From the NCBI GenBank assembly GCA_016200745.1, contig JACQEF010000182.1:1-8550 (forward strand): 8,550 nt of DNA. Direction: 5' to 3'. Of the stretch, positions 1 to 7,892 are shown piece after piece. Within the stretch, counting starts at the first letter, position 1; every line of letters starts with the position of its first letter. The notes below the pieces were generated by a model that saw only the letters and a program-made list of their open reading frames with translations, searched no databases and was not told the origin of the DNA. The translations under genes and the position numbers were made by a program. The stretch comes from Chloroflexota bacterium (GTDB lineage Bacteria > Chloroflexota > Limnocylindria > Limnocylindrales > CSP1-4).

Positions 1-139
1 CTCCGCCAACGATGCCGAGCCGACGCGCGGTCATCGATTGGTCCGCGCTCCACCTGCGCGACCGAGCGACCAGCAGAATGCCGACCAGCAGGATCGAAGG
101 CAAGATCAATAGCGGGACTAGCGCGGCAACGTCACTCAC
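1..139 (-). CDS. Partial small membrane protein, N-terminus only (46 residues visible)
   Basis: I do not recognise this gene. It starts at GTG (139-137), overlapping the stop of the preceding 51-residue gene by four bases (GTGA), and runs off the left edge. A good Shine-Dalgarno sequence, GGAG, lies at 150-147, seven bases before the start. After a short polar start (VSD) there is one clear hydrophobic segment at about residues 4-25, rich in Leu, Ile and Val, followed by a basic stretch (ARSRRW) that should sit on the cytoplasmic side, and then a polar region. The N-terminus is therefore a signal anchor or the first helix of a membrane protein. It is the fifth gene of the iscS-mnmA operon. 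The frame and start are well supported by the overlap and the ribosome binding site; the function is unknown. Confidence 0.6.
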   Translation of the reverse strand, partial: MSDVAALVPLLILPSILLVGILLVARSRRWSADQSMTARRLGIVGG

Positions 140-291
140 TGGACATCTCCCGGCGCCCCTGGCCTATCGCGATGCCGTCGGTGCCGCCTCCACAACGACG
201 ATCCCGCGATGATGGCTCCGACCAGGGCCCCCAACGTCAGCCCGCGCAGGAAGCTCGCCCGTACGCGATCGTCCTCGTCCGGGGCGCTCAC
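136..291 (-). CDS. Small single-helix membrane protein, 51 residues, basic C-terminus
   Basis: I do not recognise this as a named family. The GTG start (291-289) overlaps the stop of the 92-residue gene as GTGA, and its own stop overlaps the next GTG in the same way. A purine-rich GGGAGAGG precedes the start. The N-terminus is acidic (PDEDD), followed by one Gly/Ala-rich helix at about residues 15-33 with small-residue spacing (GLTLGALVGAIIAG) and then a strongly basic tail (WRRHRRHRDR). By the positive-inside rule the tail is cytoplasmic. The Gly-rich helix recalls the N-terminal helix of YtxH-like proteins, but the resemblance is weak and compositional. Its place in a chain of overlapping genes is the best evidence that it is translated. 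Confidence 0.6.
   Translation of the reverse strand: MSAPDEDDRVRASFLRGLTLGALVGAIIAGSSLWRRHRRHRDRPGAPGDVQ
147..150 (-). promoter_or_regulatory. Shine-Dalgarno site of the partial membrane gene
   Basis: The minus strand reads GGAG seven bases before the GTG at 139. It lies inside the last codons of the upstream 51-residue gene, so initiation here can occur both by termination-reinitiation and by direct ribosome binding. It decides the GTG start over other readings. Confidence 0.55.
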
Positions 292-566
292 GCGCCTCTC
301 CCGGTCGGACCCAGGACGGCGACGGTCGCCGACACGCCGATCCCGATCCAGGCCACGATCGACGCCGCGACGAGCCGGAAGTCGCCGATGGACAGGAGGT
401 CGATCCCCAACCGATCGCCGAGCGCATCGCCGGCCCAGGCGCCGAGGATGGCAGCGGCCAGGATGATCGGCAGCCGCCCACCGGCGCTGCCACGGATCAG
501 GACATAGAGCGAGGCGTGGAACACGCCGAGCAGGATGGCCAGGATGATCGAGGGGTCGAGGCTCAC
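288..566 (-). CDS. Small integral membrane protein, 92 residues, three predicted helices
   Basis: I do not recognise this as a named family. The GTG start (566-564) overlaps the mnmA stop as GTGA, and the stop overlaps the next start the same way. Three hydrophobic segments are visible: about residues 7-24, 32-48 and 64-86. The second is rich in Ala and Gly and runs into a polar loop (GDALGDRLGIDLL), which may be re-entrant or amphipathic. There is no signal peptidase site and no catalytic motif. No strong ribosome binding site precedes it, so translation probably depends on ribosomes finishing mnmA. Hydropathy that stays regular across the whole frame, and overlaps at both ends, argue for a real gene. 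It could be a small scaffold or transporter-like protein; nothing in the sequence decides this. Confidence 0.7.
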   Translation of the reverse strand: MSLDPSIILAILLGVFHASLYVLIRGSAGGRLPIILAAAILGAWAGDALGDRLGIDLLSIGDFRLVAASIVAWIGIGVSATVAVLGPTGRGA

Positions 567-1717
567 GCGCTGGCCGCGACGAGATCTCGATCGAGACTGG
601 CGTCTTCCGCGAACGTGCCCGGTCGGGCAATCCGCCCCCCGCCAAGCACGACGTCGCCGTCGTACAGGACCGCCGCCTGCCCCGGTGCCGCCGCCCAGAC
701 CGGTCGATCGGTCTCGGCGATCCAGCCCGTCGCGGGACGGCCGCCACCGCCATCCGCCGGCCGGACCGTCGCGGGGATCGGCGCGGTCCGGTGGCGGATC
801 CTGACCTCGGCGCGGAAGGGCCGGCTCCCGTCCGGCGCCTGGCCGGCCACGAAGGTCGCCCGCTCGATCTGGATCGTCGTCGTCTCGAGGTCTTCTCGCC
901 GACCGAGCGTGATCGTGTTCGTCAATGGGTCGATCCGGCTGACGTAGCGAGGCTCCCCCACGGCGACGCCCAACCCCTGGCGCTGGCCGATCGTGTACGC
1001 GGCCACGCCGCCGTGCTCGCCGACGGTCGAGCCGTCGCGATCGACCATCGGCCCGGCGGTCGGTCGCCAACCGGCCCGTTCGCGAAGCGCCTCCCGGTAG
1101 TCGCCGCCGGGCACGAAACAGATCTCCTGGCTCTCGGGCTTGTCCGCCGTCGCGAGTCCGAGCGAGCGGGCGATATCGCGCACCTCGGGCTTTGTCAGCT
1201 CACCCAGCGGGAAACGAGCGTGTTCGAGCTGGTCCTGGCGGAGGCCGTACAGGAAATAGGTCTGGTCCTTGTCGGCGTCGCGCGCCCGAAGCAGCCTGGC
1301 CCGCCCGTCCGGCCCGACGTCGCGCCGCGCGTAATGACCGGTCGCGACCGCCCCACAGTCATACAGATGCCGCGCGCGGCCCAGCAGCGCGCCGAACTTC
1401 ACGTAGGTGTTGCAATCGACGCACGGGGACGGTGTCCGCCCGTCGAGGTAGGCGTCCAGGAACGGCTGGAGCACACCGGCATCGAACTCGCGCTCGAGGT
1501 TCATGACGTAGAACGCGACCCCGAGCTGGGCGGCCACGCGGCGCGCGTCGTCGGCGGCGTCAAGCGAGCAGCAGCTCTTCTTGAACTCGGAGTACGTGTC
1601 GGCGACGTCGTGCAGACGCATCCAGACGCCGACGACCTCGTGGCCCTGGCGGTGGAGGAGCGCCGCCGCGACGGACGAGTCCACCCCGCCCGACATCGCG
1701 ACCAGGATCCGACTCAT
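563..1717 (-). CDS. mnmA: tRNA-specific 2-thiouridylase MnmA
   Basis: MnmA (TrmU) adenylates and then thiolates C2 of wobble uridine 34 in tRNAs for Lys, Glu and Gln, using sulfur passed from a cysteine desulfurase; it is cytoplasmic. The 384-residue product has the N-terminal PP-loop SGGVDSS at residues 9-15, the first catalytic cysteine in PCVDCN (C102), TGHYA at 126-130, the DKDQTYFL tRNA/ATP-site motif at 149-156, and the second catalytic cysteine in SQEICF (C200). YTIGQRQGLG (241-250) belongs to the central domain, and a C-terminal beta-barrel domain follows. The SQEICF form, in place of the STGICF form of E. coli, marks a different clade of the family. The length is within the usual range. 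The ATG start (1717-1715) overlaps the stop of the desulfurase gene as ATGA. Long readings upstream in this frame only reflect the GC-rich shadow of iscS. Confidence 0.96.
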   Translation of the reverse strand: MSRILVAMSGGVDSSVAAALLHRQGHEVVGVWMRLHDVADTYSEFKKSCCSLDAADDARRVAAQLGVAFYVMNLEREFDAGVLQPFLDAYLDGRTPSPCVDCNTYVKFGALLGRARHLYDCGAVATGHYARRDVGPDGRARLLRARDADKDQTYFLYGLRQDQLEHARFPLGELTKPEVRDIARSLGLATADKPESQEICFVPGGDYREALRERAGWRPTAGPMVDRDGSTVGEHGGVAAYTIGQRQGLGVAVGEPRYVSRIDPLTNTITLGRREDLETTTIQIERATFVAGQAPDGSRPFRAEVRIRHRTAPIPATVRPADGGGGRPATGWIAETDRPVWAAAPGQAAVLYDGDVVLGGGRIARPGTFAEDASLDRDLVAASA

Positions 1718-2898
1718 GCCGGCAGGCCCTGCCCCAGCGGGTCGGCAGCGAGGGCCAGCGCGCCGACGCGCATCGAGGCGACCACGCCAGGCACGATGGC
1801 GCAGGCCCGGGCGATCTCGTCGTCCGTGGTGGTCCGGCCGAGCGACAGCCGGAGCGCGCCGCGTGCCTCCTCCTCCGGGTAGCCCATCGCGGTCAGGACG
1901 TGGCTGACCTCGGTCGAGCCCGTCGTGCAGGCGGAGCCGACCGAGCAGGCGATCCCCTCGAGGTCGAGCGCCATCGCGACCGACGCCCCGTCGGTGTCGC
2001 GGGCGACCATCGAGAACAGGCCCGGCAGTCGCTGCCTGGGATGACCGGTCAGCTCGGTGCCGGGAACGACCAGGACGGCCTTGGCCAGCCGCTCGCGCTG
2101 GCGCTTCAGGCGGGCCACCGTCTCGGCGCGCTCGGCGCAGGCGAGCTCGTACGCCGTCGCCAGGCCGATGGCGCCGGCCAGGTTCTCCGTGCCGGCGCGG
2201 CGGTGGCGCTCCTGCGTGCCGCCCTGCTGCTGGGCCAGGATGTGCGTCCCGTGGCGGACGTACAGCGCGCCGGCGCCCTTCGGCCCCTCGAACTTGTGGG
2301 CGCCGATCGAGACCAGGTCCGCGCCCAGCCGTCCTACGTCGATCTCGACGTACGGGGCCGCCTGCACCGCGTCGACATGGAGCAGCACGTCCTTGTGCGT
2401 CCGGACGGCGGCGGCGATCTCGGCGACCGGCTGGATCGTCCCGACCTCGTTGTTGGCGAGCATGATCGAGACGAGGATCGTCCGGTCGGTGATTGCGGCA
2501 TCGACCTCGGCCGGATCTACCCGTCCATACCGATCGACCGGGAGCTCCACGACCTCGAACCCGAACTTCTCCAGGTAGCGCAGCGTGTGGCCGACACCGT
2601 GGTGCTCGACGGACGAGCTCACGATCCGGTGGCCGCGCGCCTTGCCCGCCCAGGCCGCGCCCTTGAGCGCGAGGTTGTTGGCCTCGGTCCCTCCGGACGT
2701 GAACACGATCTCCCGACCATCCGCCCCGAGACAGCGGGCAACCCGTTCGTGGGCCTCGTCGAGCGCGGCGCGCGCGGCGCGCCCGTAGCTGTGCGCCGAG
2801 CTCGGGTTCCCGAACTGCTCGGTCAGGTACGGGAGCATGGCATCGAGTGCCTCGCGCCGCAGCGGGGTCGTGGCGGCATGATCGAGGTAAATCGGCAT
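1714..2898 (-). CDS. iscS: Cysteine desulfurase (IscS/NifS type, PLP-dependent)
   Basis: The enzyme removes sulfur from L-cysteine with pyridoxal phosphate, leaving alanine and an enzyme persulfide that is passed to acceptors. The 394-residue product opens with YLDHAATTP (4-12), typical of the class V aminotransferase fold. It has FTSGGTEANN (66-75), the EHH histidine that stacks on the cofactor (H99), NNEVGTIQP (149-157), the cofactor-contacting HVDAVQ (174-179), the PLP lysine in AHKFEGPKG (K202), and the persulfide cysteine in GSACTTGS (C324). The long mobile loop and GSACT context are of the IscS/NifS group rather than SufS. It overlaps mnmA by four bases. This pairing resembles that of B. 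subtilis YrvO with MnmA, so the likely main task is sulfur supply for tRNA thiolation; a general Fe-S role cannot be excluded. No isc or suf scaffold gene is present here. The ATG has no clear ribosome binding site but has a -10-like box eight bases upstream. Confidence 0.95.
   Translation of the reverse strand: MPIYLDHAATTPLRREALDAMLPYLTEQFGNPSSAHSYGRAARAALDEAHERVARCLGADGREIVFTSGGTEANNLALKGAAWAGKARGHRIVSSSVEHHGVGHTLRYLEKFGFEVVELPVDRYGRVDPAEVDAAITDRTILVSIMLANNEVGTIQPVAEIAAAVRTHKDVLLHVDAVQAAPYVEIDVGRLGADLVSIGAHKFEGPKGAGALYVRHGTHILAQQQGGTQERHRRAGTENLAGAIGLATAYELACAERAETVARLKRQRERLAKAVLVVPGTELTGHPRQRLPGLFSMVARDTDGASVAMALDLEGIACSVGSACTTGSTEVSHVLTAMGYPEEEARGALRLSLGRTTTDDEIARACAIVPGVVASMRVGALALAADPLGQGLPA
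1721..1733 (-). promoter_or_regulatory. Small hairpin next to the mnmA start
   Basis: The minus strand contains GGCAG-GGC-CTGCC, a five-base-pair stem with a three-base loop, ending three bases before the mnmA ATG. It covers the weak AGGG Shine-Dalgarno candidate (1730-1727). If it forms, a ribosome finishing iscS would open it, tying mnmA translation to iscS translation. This is inferred from the sequence only; in GC-rich DNA such stems also arise by chance. Confidence 0.25.
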
Positions 2899-2905
2899 GG
2901 CCGGG

Positions 2906-2911
2906 ATTGTA
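2906..2911 (-). promoter_or_regulatory. Candidate -10 box of a leaderless iscS-mnmA operon promoter
   Basis: The minus strand reads TACAAT (2911-2906), with seven bases between it and the iscS ATG at 2898. Transcription starting about seven bases after such a box would begin at or within one base of the ATG, so the mRNA would have no leader. This fits the absence of a Shine-Dalgarno sequence. No TTGACA-like -35 element is visible at the usual distance. A similar arrangement precedes the gene at 4957. Confidence 0.45.
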
Positions 2912-2921
2912 CCGCCGGGTC

Positions 2922-2934
2922 CGGGGAGGCCCCG
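2922..2934 (-). terminator. Possible hairpin terminator after typA
   Basis: CGGGG-AGG-CCCCG forms a short perfect stem 16 bases past the typA stop, in the 51-base gap before iscS. No U-tract follows, so intrinsic termination is doubtful. It would separate typA from the iscS promoter immediately downstream. Confidence 0.25.
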
Positions 2935-2949
2935 CGAGCGCCGCCCCGT

Positions 2950-4869
<1,920 letters not shown>

Positions 4870-4880
4870 GAGCGGGGGAT

Positions 4881-4884
4881 CTCC
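4881..4884 (-). promoter_or_regulatory. typA: Shine-Dalgarno site of typA
   Basis: The minus strand reads GGAG with 11 bases to the GTG at 4869. That is longer than the optimum but usable, and it supports the GTG start. A weak -10-like CACAAT (4908-4903) lies further upstream, which would give a leader of roughly 27 bases; no -35 element is evident. Confidence 0.35.
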
Positions 4885-4944
4885 AGGTGACGGGGACAGC
4901 CGATTGTGCCATGGAACGCACGGTGGCCCTCGACGCCGCCGGGC

Positions 4945-4950
4945 TACACT
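4945..4950 (+). promoter_or_regulatory. Candidate -10 box of a leaderless promoter for the gene at 4957
   Basis: TACACT lies six bases before the ATG at 4957. Transcription would start at or next to the A of the ATG, and there is no Shine-Dalgarno sequence. A GTG immediately before the ATG (4954-4956) is the alternative start. The box lies in the 87-base divergent region shared with typA. Confidence 0.45.
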
Positions 4951-4956
4951 CCGGTG

Positions 4957-5613
4957 ATGACCGTTGCCGCCGTCATCCTGTCCGCCACGGCCGAGGGCGC
5001 CGTGACCGATACGCTGGGCCAACCTCGGGTCCGGCGGCTGGCCGACCTGGCCTGGTCGGGCGGCGCGCTTCCGGTCATGGTCCTCGCGCCGGATCCCGGC
5101 GGCCGTGTGGCCGCCGCCCTCGCCGGGTCGGAGGCCGTCTACGGCTCGCCGGCGCCGCCGGAGGCCGGTCCGGTCGGGCAGATGCTCCGCGGCGCCGAGC
5201 TCGCGATCGGCGAGGTCCGCGAGACGACCGCGGTCCTGCTCTGGCCGGCTCGCATGACCTGGGTCGGGCCGGAGACGATCACCTCCCTGATCGAGGCGCA
5301 CGGACCCGATCCCGCCACGGTTCTCCTGCCGAGCTGGCATGGCGAGCCCGGCTGGCCGGTCCTCGTCCCGCTGGTGCACCTCGCCGCGCTGCGCGCGATC
5401 GCGCCGGCTTTGATGCCACTCGACGTCATCCACGAGCTCGTCAACGCCGTCCCGGCCCGCGTCGTCGAGGTCGGCGACCCGGGCGTCATCCACGATGCCG
5501 ACACCGTGCCCGAGGACCTGCCGTCCTACGAGGGCCCGCCCGAACCGGCCGCCGCGCACACGCACGAATGGGGCGCCGACGTGGCCGCCGAGGCCGGCCT
5601 GCCCGAGCCGTAG
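4957..5613 (+). CDS. Degenerate MobA/MocA-like nucleotidyltransferase-fold protein
   Basis: The 218-residue product follows the layout of NTP-transferase proteins of the MobA/MocA type. It opens with a first strand, VAAVILSA (3-10), at the place of VxAVILAAG. The middle GQMLRGAELAI (74-84) matches the region before the metal site, and GPETITSLIEAHG (104-116) resembles the helix after it. GEPGWPVLVPLVHLAAL (129-145) resembles the MocA segment GHPVLF, and VVEVGDPGVIHDADTVPEDL (169-188) resembles the C-terminal DIDTPEDL motif. The glycine-rich GxGxR and the following lysine that bind the nucleotide are absent (TAEGAVTDTLGQ instead). The metal-binding DxP after the central strand reads WPARMTWV. 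It is thus probably inactive as a nucleotidyltransferase, or acts on something else; its role is unknown. The C-terminus adds a short tail with HTHEW. It is divergent from typA, convergent with the cyclase gene, and ends with TAG. Confidence 0.75.
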   Translation: MTVAAVILSATAEGAVTDTLGQPRVRRLADLAWSGGALPVMVLAPDPGGRVAAALAGSEAVYGSPAPPEAGPVGQMLRGAELAIGEVRETTAVLLWPARMTWVGPETITSLIEAHGPDPATVLLPSWHGEPGWPVLVPLVHLAALRAIAPALMPLDVIHELVNAVPARVVEVGDPGVIHDADTVPEDLPSYEGPPEPAAAHTHEWGADVAAEAGLPEP

Positions 5614-5620
5614 GTCGGGC
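5601..5620 (+). terminator. Possible hairpin between convergent genes
   Basis: GCCCGA (5601-5606) and TCGGGC (5615-5620) form a six-base-pair stem around an eight-base loop that contains the TAG of the plus-strand gene. A second stem (GCCCG 5636-5640, CGGGC 5646-5650) lies in the end of the opposing gene. No U-tract is seen. The 15-base convergent gap leaves little room for separate terminators. Confidence 0.25.
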
Positions 5621-5628
5621 CCGCGGGA

Positions 5629-6876
5629 TCAACCTGCCCGGTCGACGGGCCGCTTCTCCGCCGGTACGTCTTCGAATTCCGGCCCGACCGGCCGGCGCCG
5701 ATCGCGCAGGATCCCTGCCGGGAGCTCGTGCACGACAGCCGGGGCGACGACGATCTGATCTCGCCCGGCCGCCTTGGCTTCGTACAACGCCGCATCGGCC
5801 GCCGCCAGCACGACCCCCCAATGTTCGCGAGCCGAGAGGGAGAACGCCACGCCGCCACTGATGGTCAGCGTCCTGGCCGCCGGATCGGCAGCGGCCCGGA
5901 TGTGCAGGCCCGCCACCCCCGCGCGGATCCGCTCCGCGGCGGCGGCGGCAACCTCCAGGGAGGCATCCGGCATGACCACGAGGAACTCCTCGCCTCCGTA
6001 CCGGTAGATCGTGTCGCGCCGGCGGATCACCCGGCGCAACTCGGATGAGACCTACCGCAACGCCTCGTCGCCGGCGGCATGCCCAAGCTCGTCGTTGAGG
6101 CGCTTGAAACGGTCGAGGTCGAGCATGATGAACGCACACGATCCGGCGCTGCCGAGTCGGGCGGTGCTCAGGATCTGGAGGTCGGTGTCGAGCTGGCGCC
6201 GGTTCGCCAGCCCTGTGAGCGCGTCGGTCGTGGCCCGGATCTGCAACTCACGGTTCAGCCGCCGGAGCTCCGTCGCCTGGGCCCCCGTTCGTTGCCGCAT
6301 CCGCTCGAGCAACTCTCCGCCGATCCAGCCGACGCACGCGCCGATCGCGATGTCGGTCGCGAGGTCGACACGCTGGACCGCCGGCAGGTGACCGAACCCG
6401 GTGACGATCGTGACGACGTCAAAGATGATCGTGTACGAGAGAAGCCAGCCGGTCCGAACACGGCGTGTCCAGGTCAGGAAGAGGACGACGGCGACCGGCA
6501 GCTGCGTGGCACCGGCCGTGATGGCGAGGAGGGCACCTGGTTCGACGGCGCTGCCGAGAAGCATCGTCGCCGGGATGATCGTCAGCACGACCGTGAGCGG
6601 AACGACGAATCGCGGCGAGGCGCGCCTCGCCGCCGCGAACAGGGCGACGCTGGCAATGGCACCCAAGGTCCACAAGGTGAAGAACGAGGCGGCGTGTTCG
6701 GGGTATCGGGCGGCGAATGCGACTCCCGACACCTCCAGGACCACGGCGACCATCAGCGAGCCTAGGCGGAGGGTCCGGCGAAGTTCCACGATTCGAGCGG
6801 TGCGGTCGCGCTCGTCGTCCGCGCTTGAGGCAGGAGAGCGCCACCGATCCAGGAAGCGGAGGTCAAGGTTCGGCAT
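5629..6876 (-). pseudogene. Membrane diguanylate cyclase (GGDEF) with in-frame amber codon
   Basis: An intact product would make cyclic di-GMP from two GTP at the membrane. Read from ATG 6876, the frame has 415 codons before the final TGA. Six hydrophobic segments (about residues 37-57, 63-83, 90-110, 115-135, 144-164 and 173-190) form a sensory membrane domain of no recognised type, followed by a short linker. The GGDEF domain starts at TTDALTGLANRR (216-227), with metal-binding D253 and D255 in MLDLDRF. After GDEALR comes TAG at codon 275 (6054-6052). The same frame then resumes at once with VSSELRRVIRRRDTIYRYGGEEF-type sequence, including the A-site GGEEF (294-298), the inhibitory I-site R285-x-x-D288, and a normal domain end (AAADAALYEAKAAGRDQIV). 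It is a single nonsense codon, not a frameshift. The N-terminal fragment lacks the active site, so as read the gene makes no cyclase. A TTG at 6924 is an alternative start. It follows the EamA gene by 57 bases. Confidence 0.85.
6052..6054 (-). other. In-frame TAG inside the GGDEF domain
   Basis: The minus strand reads GCG TTG CGG TAG GTC TCA TCC GAG, so the family pattern ALR-x-V--LR continues across the stop without change of frame. A single C-to-T change from CAG (Gln), or one base from TGG or GAG, would explain it. TAG also ends typA and the gene at 4957-5613, so general reassignment of TAG is unlikely. Confidence 0.9.
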
Positions 6877-6933
6877 GGTTCCGACTGACCATGACCGAGT
6901 CTTCCGTGCGAGCCTACCGCTCAATGGTACGGG

Positions 6934-7854
6934 TCAACCGCCCATCCGACCCTCGTCCGCGTCCACGGTTCGACCTGACCGCGCCGCCGCGAGCCCGTCC
7001 CGGATCCGTGCGATCGGCAGCGTCGCGGCCGCGATCCCGCCGATCACCAGCCCGACACCGAGGAATTGCGCCGGTGACGGCGCCTCGCCGAGCAGGACGA
7101 TGGACAGGACCACGGTCATGACCGGCTGCGACAGCAGGATGATGCTGGTGACGACGGCGGGCAAACGCGGCAGCGAGATCGAGATGAACAGGTAGCCGGC
7201 CGACTGCGAGGTAACACCGAGGACTGCCAGCCACGCCAGGCTTGCGGGCGCCGGAGCAACATCCAGGTCGCCATAGAGCGCGCCAACGATCCCCGCCGTG
7301 ATCACCGTGAACAGGGTGGCCACAGCCACCGGACCGGCTGGCCGGCGCGCATCGCGGCCGCCGTGCCGGATGACCAGCAGGTATCCGGCGTAGCACAGCG
7401 CCGTAAAGAACCCCAGGATCACGCCGAGGCCGGGATCGGCTCCGTACGGCTTGCCCCCGACGGCGCCGGAGATCAGCACGACGCCCAGGAGCACGACCGG
7501 GAGGGCCAGCAGCGTCGACCGGGACGGCCGCTCCCCGAGCACGAGCCAGGCGACCACGCCGACCACGATGACCTGGAGGTTGCCCAGCACCGTCGCCAGA
7601 CCGGCGCCGACCGCCTCGATCGCGTGGTGCCAGAAGAGGAGGTCGCCCGCGAAGAACACCCCGGCCACCGCAGCGAGCCGGATGGCCGGCGCGGGGAGCG
7701 CCCCGAACCTCCGCCGCTCCGAGTACGCGACCAGTCCGAGCAGCGGCAGGCCGAACAGGGCGCGGAAGACGGTGCCGGTGGACGGTGACACCGCCGCGTA
7801 GCGATAGAGGATCCCGGAGAACGAGATGCAGGCCGCCCCGAGGAGGGCCGCCAT
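6934..7854 (-). CDS. EamA-family (drug/metabolite transporter superfamily) permease
   Basis: This is a 306-residue inner-membrane protein with ten hydrophobic segments in two EamA repeats (about residues 1-130 and 143-282). Each repeat ends with the family's conserved GE turn (VLGERPS at 105-111 and LLGEAPS at 254-260). The first helix (ALLGAACISFSGILYRYA) and the motif SPSTGTVFRALFG (23-35) are typical of the N-terminal repeat. Family members export or import small metabolites or amino acids; the substrate cannot be read from the sequence. I chose ATG 7854. The first helix then begins at once, which is short for the family. An in-frame CTG at 7896 would overlap the aspS stop (CTGA) and add LILAVLDWFAERPR, a possible alternative. 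It lies 38 bases after aspS in the same direction and probably shares its transcript. The C-terminal 20 residues are polar and cytoplasmic. Confidence 0.9.
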   Translation of the reverse strand: MAALLGAACISFSGILYRYAAVSPSTGTVFRALFGLPLLGLVAYSERRRFGALPAPAIRLAAVAGVFFAGDLLFWHHAIEAVGAGLATVLGNLQVIVVGVVAWLVLGERPSRSTLLALPVVLLGVVLISGAVGGKPYGADPGLGVILGFFTALCYAGYLLVIRHGGRDARRPAGPVAVATLFTVITAGIVGALYGDLDVAPAPASLAWLAVLGVTSQSAGYLFISISLPRLPAVVTSIILLSQPVMTVVLSIVLLGEAPSPAQFLGVGLVIGGIAAATLPIARIRDGLAAARSGRTVDADEGRMGG

Positions 7855-7892
7855 CCGCGGCCGTTCGGCGAACCAGTCGAGAACGGCGAGGA

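Noticed and set aside
172..947. Plus-strand frames at 172-507, 209-466 and 516-947
   Set aside because: They oppose the small membrane genes and the mnmA end, have no ribosome binding site or leaderless box, and are compositionally biased.
4870..5565. N-terminal extension of TypA into the divergent gene
   Set aside because: The extension is antisense to the plus-strand gene and resembles no domain. The family begins about 15 residues before the G1 motif, matching GTG 4869.
6052..6054. TAG reassigned as a sense codon in this organism
   Set aside because: TAG is the natural terminator of typA (2952-2950) and of the gene ending at 5613, with both proteins ending where expected.
6036..6060. Frameshift between two halves of the diguanylate cyclase
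   Set aside because: Both halves are in the same frame; translating across shows only a single TAG codon with the family pattern kept on both sides.
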